Shown here piece by piece: positions 22,785-34,583 of a DNA stretch of 64,000 nucleotides (position 1 is the first letter of the stretch; the number at the start of each line of letters is the position of its first letter). Both the position numbers and the translations under genes were made by a program. Source of the DNA: Hemerocallis citrina. Taxonomy: Eukaryota; Streptophyta; Magnoliopsida; Asparagales; Asphodelaceae. The stretch is taken from contig CM030365.1 of NCBI GenBank assembly GCA_017893485.1, positions 28,790,289 to 28,854,288 of the forward strand. Direction: 5' to 3'. The notes under the pieces are model-generated. The model ran no database searches. It had not been told where the DNA came from and worked only from the letters and a program-made list of their open reading frames with translations.

Positions 22785-25700
22785 TATAGCGCCCCGAATT
22801 TTTAATATGATATCTTAGAAATACGTGGCACAATTCCCAGCATCAACTTCAATTGCAATAGTACACATAGCCAAAAACACAGATAATTTTTATTCCAAAC
22901 TTTTTATTACAATAATTATTTACATAACACAGCGGAATACAAAACACCTTGAATTACAAACTTTTTCTTTTACAACACTTTCTATTACATTTTACACAAG
23001 CTATATTATCTCAGTCTATCTCAAGCATCCAAACCCCAAGCTCTAAGCAAAAAAAATATAAAATATGAAGCTAGAGATGATCCATAACCCCCAAAACTAA
23101 AGAGGTCAGACATAAAACAAACAACATAAGTAAAGCATAGAATCATAAACGACATGAAATAAACAAGAATACATAAGATATGACATAGAAAGGAAACACG
23201 AAAACATCAAGTGAAACTAGACTAGGTGTCAAGTGTAGAAAATAGGAAAGCACATGCATAAAACCAAGTCAAGAAAACACATTTCTATATGCTGACTCTC
23301 TAATGCGTACTTGTCGGATTTTATGCATTCCATAGTACATAGGTCCAGTGCAATCCCTTAACGATCTCCACTTTATAGGGATAACCCCTCGTTATGCAAC
23401 TAATCCTACAACGGTGGTGGATAACAAGATCCAGAATACTTTGCGAATAGGCCCCATAGCCCTTGACGCACAAGCATCATGTAAGATAGCTAAAAAACAA
23501 TCGGAGATTCATCTCCCAAACCGTGTACCCCACGAATAGGCTTGCAAGGCCCTCGACGTGCAGATACACCAGGTACATTCCGTGAATAGGCCTGCCGACC
23601 CTCGATACGCGAATGCATCCTGCATGTTCCGTGAATAGGCCTGCAGACCCTCGACACGCGAACACACAAATGTCCTCTCGAGATATAAAAACAAATAGTC
23701 CTGGAATGCATCCGTTGGACTAACAAAACCATGAGCCTATACTTACGTTTTCCAAGTTCCATCACATCCCCACTAGTGCCTGTCCTTAAGTTGGTTATAA
23801 TTAAAACACAAAATTCTCATCTCTAGAGTCAGTGTATCTTGCCGGACTTAAATACTCAACAACAACTAAACCAAGACCTCCCAGGTCTAACTCAATAAAT
23901 CTCAACTGCCAGTTCCAGGACTCCCACTAAACTCTTAGAGATATCAATAAGACCAAAACTCACTAATCCATAGTAAAAACGATCAAAGGGAGAAACCTCT
24001 CCAATCAACAAAATCCAAATCTTTATAAAATTTCAGAAGCCAAATCCAATAATAAAATATCTTGAAAAACATATAATCTATAGAATGAATAATATTTAGA
24101 CTAGTAAGTTATAAATCCAAAAACTTTTAAAGAATCAATCATTTAAAGAACATCTGGAAAACTCAAGAAACATCAGTAACAGTCGACTGCAAACCAGAGC
24201 CGGTCGACTGTCCAGAGCGAAAATCCAACATTTTTAAGAAAATAATTCTATGTGTTGACGGTCGACTGTAAAAGTCACCAGTCGACTGTCTAGAGCAAAA
24301 ATCTAACATCTCGAGAAAATATCAAAAACAGAGCAGAGACAGTCGACTAGGGAAATGGTTCAGTCGATTGTTCCGCACGAGATTTCAAAAAAAGAGAAAA
24401 ACACAGCAGCCAGGTAGCGACGGTCGACTGCCGAAACATACCAGTCGACTGTCATACCTACAGATCGCAGTTTGGGTTGTGCATATTTCAACCGATACGA
24501 AGATTTACTTCACGAAAACGAAATCTATAAAAAGTATACTTCTGATATGATCAAATACAACTTATAGGATATACAAAGATCCATAAAAACCAATCAAAAC
24601 TACTTAAATTGATAAAATAGCTTTTTGATGAATTTCTTCAAAATAAAACATGAATGTGTGCATATATCAAAATTAGAGTTTTTAAGAATCAATCATACAT
24701 CAAAATAACTTTGTTTTATATTCCAAAACATATCAATACCAAAATAAGTTGAGATATAATCAAATCCTTCGAAAACGCATCAAACTCAATTTCTTCTTAA
24801 ACAACAAAAATATGATATTTATGAAAAACGTTTGTGCATACTTGTACACCAAAAGAACTTCACAAATCCATAAACTAAAATAACAAAATATTCAGATTTA
24901 AAAACTTAGTATTTGAGTAAATCCAAACCCAAGTAAAATCTTTCATAAAATCACAAATCCCCAAATTTAATCAAAAATGTATCAATCCCCAATTTAGTCA
25001 TCACAACTCAAATCCTTAAGACATGGTCTTTTAATCCATTACTCATTCTAAAACTTCCTCAAACTCAATCTCAACTATTCTCAATAGTTGACTCATAAAC
25101 AAATTTATTATTAACATGGCCAAGTTGCTTTCATCCAACTCACCAATAGTCCAAAAAATCTCATTTTAAATCAATTAATGCATAACTTTCACCATACTCA
25201 ATCGAATCAGTAAATACCCAAAAGAAATAGTCTACTCACAATTTATATTAGGTTCTCCTACAATCTAAAATCATCCACAAGCAACTCTACTCACAAATTA
25301 CTAGGGTTCTTCTTAAAAGATCCAATTTTAACTCATCTATTCATTCAATCCACCACATGTATTCATATAAAAAACCCTAGCATGATTTCTACTAGATGAA
25401 ACACCACATACAACATTCCAAGAACAAAACATAACAACTTACAACATGCACAAAACAAAATAAAACAAAATAAGTCACTCACCTTGTTGAAGTGATCAAA
25501 TGAAGACCAGATAGAAATAGGAAAAAGCCTCTCCTTTGCAAGGAAATCCAAGATCTTCCCTTTAAATCTCCAAGAAAAATAAAACAATGAATCTTTTGTG
25601 TTGTGCAGCGAAAGACGGCTGCATTCCACCTTTTAAATAGGTCGGAATTAGGAGAATTAGGGTTTTGAACACATTTACAAAATAATCCTTTTAAAATATA

Positions 25701-26261
25701 ACTTTACATAAATAGATCCCTATACTTGGAAACTTGATAAAACCAATTTAATTGAGATTTAAAAACAAAATGAACAATTTATTTCCAGCCGGCACTGTTG
25801 AAAAGTCCAGAAAAGTAAGTTTGCACTTTTATCCCTCAAAATGACAATTTTGCAAAAAGATCCCCTTTTATCGATACTTGTAAAATAATTCAAATTTTTC
25901 AAAACAAAAAGTAAACTTTTTAACCCTGAGTTGACTAGGCATCATACCCAGTCAAAAAATTCGAAAATCTAAAGTTTTCACTCCAATTGGTAATTTTGCT
26001 CAAAAGTCCTGTTTGAATTATTTGCAAATCAGTCCAATAAATATCAGAAAAATCCAGAAAAATCACAAATAATTTCAAATAATAAATAATGATTTTCCAC
26101 AAAATAAATTTTGGCTTTTGAACTCTTCAAGAAAATATTTGTACGTGTTTTGCACGTGTAAAAAGATAAATCTTCAGAAAAATATTTATCAAATCTCCAA
26201 AAATAATTTTAATCCATTTTCAGATCTCAAAAATAGTATTTTAAAAATACGGGGTACTACA
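22785..26261 (-). repeat. Gypsy element 3' LTR (3.5 kb)
   Basis: Starts on the minus strand TGTAGTACCCCGTATTTTT at 26261. It contains three to four repeats around GAATAGGC..CCCTCGACACGCGAA (23440-23660) and a GTCGACTG palindrome array (24180-24450). The latter is partly deleted in the 5' LTR. Open frames inside, such as 23477-23765, come from the repeats. Confidence 0.92.
24180..24450. repeat. Array of paired GTCGAC palindromes (~78-bp period)
   Basis: Pairs of CAGTCGACTG / GGTCGACTGT about 22-25 bp apart recur near 24182, 24258, 24338 and 24421. The 5' LTR (35790-35910) retains only the last two pairs. Confidence 0.85.
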
Positions 26262-26278
26262 TCACTCCCTCCTTAGAA
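26262..26278 (-). other. Polypurine tract of the gypsy element
   Basis: Minus-strand TTCTAAGGAGGGAGTGA immediately before the 3' LTR start TGTAGTACC. The same 17 bp recur at 26580-26596. Confidence 0.85.
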
Positions 26279-26533
26279 GGGTTCTGTCCTCAGAACTACT
26301 GCTAATAGGGTCCAAACAAAAAAATAAGCAAGAAATTGAAATCTCATAAATAAAAACATAGATCAAGAAATATAATCACGGAAGAGAATACATTCCAACA
26401 AGAGGAATACAAACATACAGAAGGAACACAATCATACAAAGAGTTCAGAAAAAAAAAAAAAACCTTCCGCTTGCGCAACTCTGATAACTTGCCATCGGAA
26501 ACCATGCTGCAACAACCTCTGACCTCTTACATC

Positions 26534-26640
26534 TAGCTCTGACCTCCCACAATCTGCTTCATCCTTCCGAGGACAGTGGTCACTCCCTCCTTAGAAAGGA
26601 CATGGCCAAGGAAAGCCACCTCAAGACCCTGCCTGGAAAC
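26534..26640 (-). pseudogene. Reverse transcriptase tail stub
   Basis: From 26640 downward the minus strand encodes GLEVAFLGHVLSKEGV, matching the conserved gypsy RT block FLGH.VS..GV that follows the catalytic domain, and then a stop. Everything between gag and this point is missing, and so is everything after it to the polypurine tract (RNase H, integrase). Gag is followed almost directly by the last part of RT. The SKEGV codons lie in the duplicated 17-bp purine tract. Confidence 0.75.
26580..26596 (-). repeat. Internal duplicate of the polypurine tract
   Basis: TCACTCCCTCCTTAGAA on the plus strand, identical over 17 bp to 26262-26278 and in the same orientation, 318 bp away. Confidence 0.9.
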
Positions 26641-26949
26641 ACCTTAAGCTCCACACCTAAGACTAGCAAAAAAAATTTGAGCGACACAAATGTATGCAAG
26701 AAAACATTATCAAATAAAACTTTTGTTTTTACTCCATTAACCAAAACATATCATGTTACATGGAGAACGATACTCAAATATCCAATTTATTCTCAAACAA
26801 AGTTTTACTTAATACATAAATGAATGAATTAAAAAAAAATTCTTGCACACCCCGTATCACATCCCTGAATTACCCACATCATCCTTAGTCAATGCGAACA
26901 CTCGCCCCTGCCTCTGAACCTTGCCTTTCCCTATACCATCTTTCTTCAG

Positions 26950-27321
26950 CTACGGACAGTTTGGTCGGATATACCCTTCACGACCGCACTGATAACGAAC
27001 CTGCACCTTCCGAGGCTTGGTGCATGCTGCCTGATAATGACCTGTCTCTCCACAGTTGAAACAAGTCACACAGTGAACTGCGGGTGCCTTCTGCACTGGT
27101 CCACTGAACTTGCCTTGCTTCACTGGAAACTCCTTCCTACTCTGACTATCTGCTGGCCTCTTGTTCTTGCTCCAGGTCTCCTGCTTCTTCTGGAATTGGT
27201 CCATATCCTCTTCTGTCATATCTGCTCTCCTGACCAGCTTATCGAACCTCCTTATGCCCAAAGGAATCATTCTCGACCTCAAGTTTGGCCTCAAGTCCTG
27301 CTCAAACTTCTTGGCCTTCTT
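26950..27321 (-). pseudogene. Gypsy gag, C-terminal part with zinc knuckles
   Basis: Continues the gag frame that starts at 34349, after the Athila-like insertion. It reads AKKFEQDLRPNLRSRMIPLG, an acidic and lysine-rich linker, then CFNCGETGHYQAAC, an intact CCHC zinc knuckle. A second knuckle is damaged (RYQCGREGYIRPNC, with the first Cys changed to Arg and His to Tyr). The stop at 26950 follows the second knuckle. Gag coats and packages element RNA. This copy is split by 6.4 kb and has a further in-frame TAG near 34247. Confidence 0.88.
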
Positions 27322-27326
27322 AACTT

Positions 27327-28914
27327 TGGTGTGAATATTTGTAAGTGTATAAAATCGCAACAAGTAGTATAGTTAAGTGAATAGAGTGTCGAACCCACAG
27401 AGACTAATTATTTTATTGAGTACCGATATCACTAGATGAATCATTATTTGGAAGATCGAAATTAATAAAGGATAAAACAACTAAATTAAATTATTCTTAA
27501 AAAAACTTACTAAATTAATGAAGAGGGAGCGGAGTCTAAAAATTGTAATTTGTTAATGGCAAAATTAATTCTAGGGCTTTTGACTTCACCTAGTTCATCC
27601 CACACAATTTATAATTCCTAAAAATATTATTTTTCCAAGTTGTAGACCAAAATCCCCAAATTATTCAATGCTTTCTCTCGAACAACACAAAAAATATCTC
27701 CAACTAACAGTTTGTCACATCTCTATGCAAATTTAATTAATCGAAGTCTCGTTAAGTTTTGTGGATTTCTTAACGGTCACATAAATCGACGTAAATCATC
27801 TCTAATTTTGCTCAATAATGGTGTTCAATTTTTATTGTTCTAAATCACAAATTACCTCTCGGTCTTTCCATGATCCAACAAATCATACAATCGTCTATCC
27901 ACCAATTGCACGCATTAAGAACAAAAATCAAACACACAACCGTGGAAAAATAGAAAAATAAAATAGAATTAAAATTGTGTTCTCAAAATTAGGCTACATC
28001 GATGCCCTAGAAAAATAATATTTAGTTCATAGTAAAATTGCAATTAACAAATTTGTTCATGGATTGCATAATTAAATTTTAGATGAGAAAAGAAGATACA
28101 AAAGTACTGTTTTGTAAATAAATAATTTGCAAACTGAATCCAGTAAAACAATTGTTCTCTGTCTCTGTCTCTTCTCTGTCTCAAACTCAGCGCTAGCCAC
28201 GTCAGATTGAAACCGGGTCGCATGCTGTCAGGTCGCAGGCTGTCTAGCCTTGGAACACGTGCAGAGCCACAGGGCCACGTCACCTCCCTCCTCCAAGTCC
28301 TTCTTGATTACCGAGCAGCTCCCCCTTTTCTCCTTTTCTTTTGAACCGCACGCCAGCTACTCCCTTTTTCTCTTGTTTGATTTTTTTCTTTTGATTTTCT
28401 GGTTCTCTGTGTTGTTTTTTCCGCTGTTTAGAGCCGCACGCCCCCCCTCTCTTCCTTCCTTTCTCCCCTGTATATATAGGATGTTATTAGGGTTAGTTTT
28501 AGAATGAAATTAGTTAATTATTAATTAATTAATTAAATATTTTGATTAAGATTAATCTATTAACTTAATTAACTAATATTTTTATCTTTCCTCATCCATC
28601 CATCCGTACTGTTCATTATATAATTTCACTCCAACCCCTAATTGATAATAATATTTTCTATTAACTTTTTCATGGACTAAATTGTAAAAATTAAAATTCA
28701 ACAAATCGATAAAAATAATAAATCAATAGTTTTGCTTTGTTTGTTGATTTTTACCAAAATCTTGACTTTTTGTACCAAAATTCTTATTTCTTCAAAAATA
28801 ATTAATTAATTGAAATCTTACGGAAATAAGACAAATTATAAATAAGATAGACGAAAATAAGCAATTTTAATGGGTAAATGAGTACAAATATTTGTATAAA
28901 AATTAGACACATCA
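27327..28914 (-). repeat. Athila-like 3' LTR
   Basis: Plus strand TGGTGTGAATATTTG..GACACATCA. Its partner is at 32169-33761 and a solo copy is at 50758-52365. Contains GTGTCGAACCCACAGAGAC near 27388. Confidence 0.93.
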
Positions 28915-30255
28915 AATACCCCCAAACTTAAAATTTTTCTTGTCCTCAAGTAAAAAGTAGAATCATGAATAAGGGAATAATAATCATTAATAACTCAACT
29001 CATCACACTAAGAGATCTTACCATGTAAGCATCAAAATTCAATTAAAATTATAAACAATAGCAAATAAAGTAAAATCAAGCATACCCACTTTCTCCAGTG
29101 CAATTATTTATTCACAATTCCAAACCCAATCATATTTTTCATGCAATTAATGTAATTATAGTATGTAACAACTCAATCTGTGATTATCCCTTCTCACTAC
29201 TACAAACCGAGTAGCAAACTAGAGTTTTTTTTTCTTTTTTCTTTTTTTATTATTTTTATTTTTATAGTCTCTTCTCTAAATCGTCACTTGCCTTTTGATG
29301 CGAATGCAAAACATTCATGATGAATTCACCCAACTACTCAACAAGTCACAAACTTGAAGTGCTTTGCATACTCATATTTCAAGTTGCCGTTTGATGTAAA
29401 AGTAAACATTAGTGATGAATACCCCTAGTTACTAAGCAACTCAAAACATTGGAGTAGATTGACTTTATTCATAAATAATTTTTTTTCTTTTCGTTATTAC
29501 TCTATTTACTTAAACTCTGTTTAGGACTATATCAAAGAGGATAATCACAAGAAAAAACATCACATTTGTCTTTTATGTATAATCGCATGACTCACACAAT
29601 TTTGTATGGAATTGTAAAACTCAATAATCCTAAAGTAAATAAGTATGCTTACTCATACTTTATAAGCAATTGTCTATCCCAAAAAAAAAATTATTAGAAT
29701 GCTTATCACAATAAAGAACTCAAAAGTGTAAAGGTGAGCCTAATTGAAATCCTTTTAAATTTTGTTTTTCTTTTCTAAAAAAACATAATAAATTTGTAAA
29801 CCTTCCCCCCAAACTTGAATATCACATTGTCCTCAATGGGAGAAGAAAAAGAAAAACCAAAAGAATGCAAAAAGTTCAGAATTTCTTCCCTGATTCGTTT
29901 TGAAAATTCTGCACTCGCGGCGTTCCCTTTTGGCGATATATGGATCTGTAGTTGTCCAATTGGGCTGATTTTTTTTTTTTTGCTGGAAAGCTAAGACGAT
30001 AGGCTACAATTTCTCATTGAATCAGGTTTCCAGATTCTGACTCCATACTGCTCAAAAATAGCCGTCAATAAAGATGTAAAAAATAGCTTCGCCCCGGCGA
30101 CTTTCAAACTTATGCCATCCTACAAGATAAAATCATAAATTAAAATAAAATAAACTAAAAGATAAATCAAATCTAAATGCAATAAAAGAAAGCATGGGTT
30201 GCCTCCCAAGAAGCGCTAAGTTTTAAGTCTTCAGCCAGACATGAGGGTGAGATGG
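28915..30255 (-). other. Athila-like 3' non-coding interior
   Basis: Starts with the purine tract (plus strand AATACCCCCAAACTTA). No pol domain is found. Two diverged ~95-bp direct repeats at about 29285-29370 and 29383-29470 share TTGCC(T/G)TTTGATG and AACTCAA/CAAGTCACAAACTTG. The stretch at 30180-30235 encodes the TTCTTGGGAGGCAACCC motif often seen after the coding part of Athila-like elements. Confidence 0.6.
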
Positions 30256-31962
30256 TTAAGTAACGCCAAGATCCAACAATATTAACACATCCTTTCTAAT
30301 TTTTCTCTTCAGGTGTGGATCAGGTTCAAGCTCTAGTTTGAGGCGTTTTCTTCGTGATGATGATGTCTTTGATTCCCCCACCTCTTTGAATTTATGCTGA
30401 AAAAATGAATAAATAGAAGGTGCAGCATCCAAATACATAACATGTTCAAAAATATTTTCTTTCTCACCTTCAAGAGTTTCTGAATTTGTTGGACATACTT
30501 CTATAGGTGATTTTTCAATTTCAGCCTTATGCTTGTCGCCCATAATTAAATCAGTTTCACTTACTTGAATAGATGACTGTCCTTCACGAGGAAACTTTAT
30601 GGAATTAAAAACATCATACATTACTTGTTCATGCTGAATTTGTTCCTCCACAATTTGTTAAATCTCACTTTGCTTTTCAACCACATTCTGTTTGCCATTT
30701 TTTTCTTGTGGTTGCTCAATTGTCCTCCCGCTTCCTAGTGTTATAGCCTCGACATGCTCCTTGGGATTGACAACTGTGTTACGTGGTAATGTTCCTGCAG
30801 TTTTTTCGTTAAGAATATTTGAAAATTGACTAATTTGTACCTCAAGATTGTTAATGGAAGCCGAAGTTGAATTTGCAACATTTTGGATTGCCAAATCTGT
30901 CTTTTGTATGTATTGTTCTGCCCTTTGCATGTAGTGCATAAACATGTCTTCAAGTATCGGTTTCTTTTCTTGCTGTGGAAAATTTTGAGGTGGTACAACT
31001 GCTTCTTGGTTGTAGTTCCATGGATAATTGGGGGTGTTTCCCCATTCTTGATTGTATGTGTTTGCATAAGGATTATTTTGCATTGGAAAATTTGACATAA
31101 AATTTTCTTGTTCGGCATTTGATGGAGCAAAAGGGTTCCCCACTTGGCAATCTGCACTAGAATGGTTTCCTGCACAAAGATCACAAATCATATTAGATTG
31201 ATTAGCATTAAAATTCATATTTTTTACTTGTTTAGATAAAATATCATTTTTTGCATTTAAAGTAGAAAAAGGATCAAGTTCAAAAACTCCAACCACTTTT
31301 CTTGGCATTGCTCTCTTTGAAGACCACTGGTAATTATTTGATGCCATCTCCTCTAAAAGATCATAGGCTGCTTTGTAAGTTTTGCTCATAAGTGCACCAC
31401 CAGCTGCTGCGTCAACCATAGATCGATGTGTAACTCCCAAACCATTATAGAATATTTGAATTTGCAGCCATTTCGGTAGTTCATGATGATGACACTTTCT
31501 TAATAACTCTTTGTACCATTCCTATGCATCATACAAAGACTCGGTCTCAAATTGAGTGAATGTGACAATATCATTCCTTAGTTTTGCTGTCTTTGCTGGC
31601 AGAAAATACTTAGCCAAAAATTTTTGTGCAAGTCCCACCCAAGTAGTAATACTACTAGGTGGTAGATAATGTAGTCAAGTCTTCGCCTTATCTCGTAGTG
31701 AAAAAGGAAAGAGGCTCAATCTGATTGCATCATCTGATACTCCGTTATGCTTGAAAATGTCACAAATTTCTAGAAAGTTAGAAATGTGAGCATAAGGATC
31801 GTCGTGCGGTAGTCCCCAAATTTGAACAGTCTGTTGAATCAATAGAAACATTACCGGTTTAATCTCAAAATCGTTAGCTTCAATAACCGGATTCTTTATG
31901 CTTGCTTCATAAATTGAGGGCATAGCATAGTCTCTCAAAAACCTGTTTTCATCATTTGCCAT
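30256..31962 (-). pseudogene. Athila-like gag, three in-frame stops
   Basis: One continuous frame of 568 codons plus stop, beginning MANDENRFLRDYAMPSIYEA. It includes the gag core (FEIKPVMFLLIQQTVQIWGL, then DPYAHISNFLEICD and RLSLFPFSLRDKAKT) and a late cysteine-histidine knuckle CDLCAGNHSSADC. It is interrupted by TGA at 31677-31675 (codon 96), TAG at 31524-31522 (codon 147) and TAA at 30660-30658 (codon 435), without frameshift. The first two replace likely Trp codons and the third a likely Gln, all G-to-A or C-to-T changes. Downstream is an acidic, lysine-rich tail. It would form particles but lacks any pol partner in cis. Confidence 0.9.
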
Positions 31963-32147
31963 GATAATTTTCTTGTATGTCCTGAAATGTAAGTATTAAA
32001 AAAAAACACTAAAAAAATAAAATAAGAAAAATAAATGAAAGTAAAAGTAAGTAAAAAAAATAAAGAGGTAAATAATAATAAAATACAAAAAATCCAAATT
32101 AGTAATAATCTAGAAATTTTCAATATCAATAAAAGAATAACTAGTCT

Positions 32148-32163
32148 CCGGCAACGGCGCCAA
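32148..32163 (-). other. Athila-type primer-binding site
   Basis: Minus-strand TTGGCGCCGTTGCCGG five bases inside the 5' LTR. This is the usual primer site of Athila elements, attributed to an aspartate tRNA. Confidence 0.85.
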
Positions 32164-32168
32164 AAACT

Positions 32169-33761
32169 TGGTGTGAATATTTGCAAGTGTACAAAATCGC
32201 AACAAGTAGTATAGTTAAGTGAATAGAGTGTCGAACCCACAGAGACTAATTATTTTATCGAGTACCGATATCACTAGATGAATCACTATTTGGAAGATCG
32301 AAATTAATAAAGGATAAAACAACTAAATTAAATTATTCTTAAAAAAAAAACTAACTAAATTAATGAAGAGGGAGCGGAGTCTGAAAATTGTAGTTTGTTA
32401 ATGGCAAAATTAATTCTAGGGCTTTTGACTTCACCTAGTTCATCCCACACAATTTATAATTCCTAAAAATATTATTTTTCCAAGTTGTAGACCAAAATCC
32501 CCAAATTATTCAATGCTTTCTCTCGAACAACACAAAAAATATCTCCAACTAACAGTTTGTCACATCTCTATGCAAATTTAATTAATCGAAGACTCATTGA
32601 GTTTTGTGGATTTCTTAACGGTCACATAAATCGCGGTAAATCATCTCTAATTTTGCTCAATTAATGGTGTTCAATTTTTATTGTTCTAAATCACAAATTA
32701 CCTCTCAGGTCTTTCCATGATCCAACAAATCATACAATCGTCTATCCACCAATTGCATGCATTAAGAACAAAAATCAAACACACAACCGTGGAAAAATAG
32801 AAAAATAAAATAGAATTAAATTTGTGTTCTCAAAATTAGGCTACATCGAAGCCCTAGAAAAATAATATTTAGTTCATAGTAAAATTGCAATTAACAAATT
32901 TGTTCATGGATTGCATAATTAAATTTTAGAAGAGAAAAGAAGATACAAAAGTACTGTTTTGTAAATAAATAATTTGCAAACCAAATCCAGTAAAACAATT
33001 GTTCTCTGTCTCTCTCTCTTCTCTATCTCAAACTCAGCGCTAGCCACGTCAGATTGAAACCGGGTCGCGTGCTGTCAGGTCGCAGGCTATCTGGCCTTGG
33101 AACACGTGCAGAGCCACAAGGCCACATCACCTCCCTCCTCCAAGTCCTTCTTGATTACCGAGCAGCTCCTCTTTTTCTCCTTTTCTTTTGAACCGCACGC
33201 CAGCTACTCCCTTTTTCTCTTGTTTGATTTTTTTCTTTTGATTTTCTGGTTCTCTTTGTTGTTTTTCCGCTGTTTAGAGCCGCACGCCCCCCTCTCTTCG
33301 TTCCTTTCTCCCCTGTATATATATAGGATGTTATTAGGGTTAGTTTTAGGATGAAATTAGTTAATTATTAATTAATTAATTAAATAGTTTGATTAAGATT
33401 AATCCATTAACTTAATTAACTAATATTTTTATCTTTCCTCATCCATCCATCCGTATTGTTCATTATATAATTTCACTCCAACCCCTAATTGATAATAATA
33501 TTTTCTATTAACTTTTTCAAGGACTAAATTGTAAAAATTAAAATTCAACAAATCAAAAAAAATAATAAATCAATAGTTTTGCTTTGTTTGTTGATTTTTA
33601 CCAAAATCTTGACTTTTTGCACCAAAATTCTTATTTCTTCAAAAATAATTAATTAATTGAAATCTTTCGGAAATAAGACAAATTATAAATAAGATAGACG
33701 AAAACAAGCAATTTTAATGGGTAAATGAGTACAAATATTTGTATAAAAATTAAACACATCA
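32169..33761 (-). repeat. Athila-like 5' LTR
   Basis: Close copy of 27327-28914. Visible differences are single bases and short indels. Confidence 0.93.
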
Positions 33762-33766
33762 AACTT

Positions 33767-34349
33767 CATCAATAATTAGCTCCGGTGCATACCTTGACAG
33801 CTGAGCAAACTTAGTCTCATACTCTCGCACGGTCATGCTGCCCTGCTGCAGATTCAAGAATTCCATTGCCTTCCTCTCTTGAATATCCAAAGGAAAGAAA
33901 AGCTCCCTGAATTCTTCTAAAAAAGCCTCCCAAGTCATATGCTGGTCCCCAAATGTTCTCTTCACCGATTGCCACCAAACACCAGCGTCCTTTTCCAACT
34001 GCATGGTGGTCAACTTCACCTTATTGGCTGCTGGAGTTTCCGAGACCTCGAAGATTGTCTCCATCCGTCTAATCCAATCATCAGCCTCATTTGGATCAGA
34101 TTGCCCTTCAAACACTGGCGGCCTCATCCTATTGAAGGACTCAATCTGCTTGATAGGATCAGCATTAACAAACACTGGTCCAACTCCATAATTCTGATTC
34201 TGGTTCTGATTCTGTGCCAAATTAGCTGTCATTAGTGCATTCAAAGTCTAATACAACCTGGCAAATTCGGGCTCGAGATCAACTCCTGTTTCTTGGAAAC
34301 TTCCAGCTCCATCACCATTGTTACCATTCCTGGTTCTGGGTCCAACCAT
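33767..34349 (-). pseudogene. Gypsy gag, N-terminal part
   Basis: The ATG at 34349-34347 opens MVGPRTRNGNNG, and an in-frame TAG follows near 34247. The frame then continues with NQNQNQNYGVGPVF and the Retrotrans_gag core (PPVFEGQSDPNEADDWIRRM, GVWWQSVKRTF, EAFLEEFRELFFP, EYETKFAQLSRYAPELI). It is cut at 33766 by the Athila-like element and resumes at 27321. Together about 320 residues remain, typical for chromovirus-like gag. It lies directly behind the PBS-leader region. Confidence 0.9.
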
Positions 34350-34583
34350 TCTGAATACTGCAAAATGAGGGTAAAGTTAGAGCATCACAACACAATTCAC
34401 ATCCATATCAATACCTTATGGCAAAACCTCAATCATACCCCAATCCAAACATCATGTTCTAACTCTATGTGATACTCACACTCTAATGTCCACACCTAGG
34501 TACTCACGCTCTAGTGTCCACACCTAGGTTGGTTTTCATACTATGTCTATTATTACTATTGAAGCATGCACTGATACCAAATC
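34350..34583 (-). other. Gypsy element leader with primer-binding site
   Basis: GCACTGATACCA at 34568-34579 gives minus-strand TGGTATCAGTGC, an initiator-Met-like primer site with a changed base, four bases from the LTR. A short duplicated motif CTC(A/T)CACTCTA(A/G)TGTCCACACCTAGGT lies at 34485-34530. Confidence 0.75.

Larger units (their letters stand above)
27327..33761 (-). mobile_element. Athila-like gag-only retrotransposon (TR-GAG type)
   Basis: LTRs 27327-28914 (1588 bp) and 32169-33761 (1593 bp), minus orientation, termini TGATGTGT..TTCACACCA, perfect 5-bp TSD AACTT (27322-27326 and 33762-33766). The primer site reads TTGGCGCCGTTGCCGG on the minus strand (32163-32148), as in Athila-lineage elements. 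The purine tract AGTTTGGGGGTATT lies next to the 3' LTR. The interior codes for gag only (31962-30256). There is no protease, RT, RNase H or integrase, as in the non-autonomous TR-GAG class. It is inserted within the gag gene of the surrounding gypsy element and is the youngest layer of this nest. Confidence 0.93.

Noticed and set aside
23477..23765. Overlapping minus frames with RG(S)AGLFTE repeats
   Set aside because: They come from ~55-bp repeats in the gypsy LTR, with the same frames in 35225-35581.
28250..28507. 85-codon hydrophobic ORF in Athila LTR (and 33097-33354)
   Set aside because: It sits in the LTR and varies between the two LTRs. No known domain.
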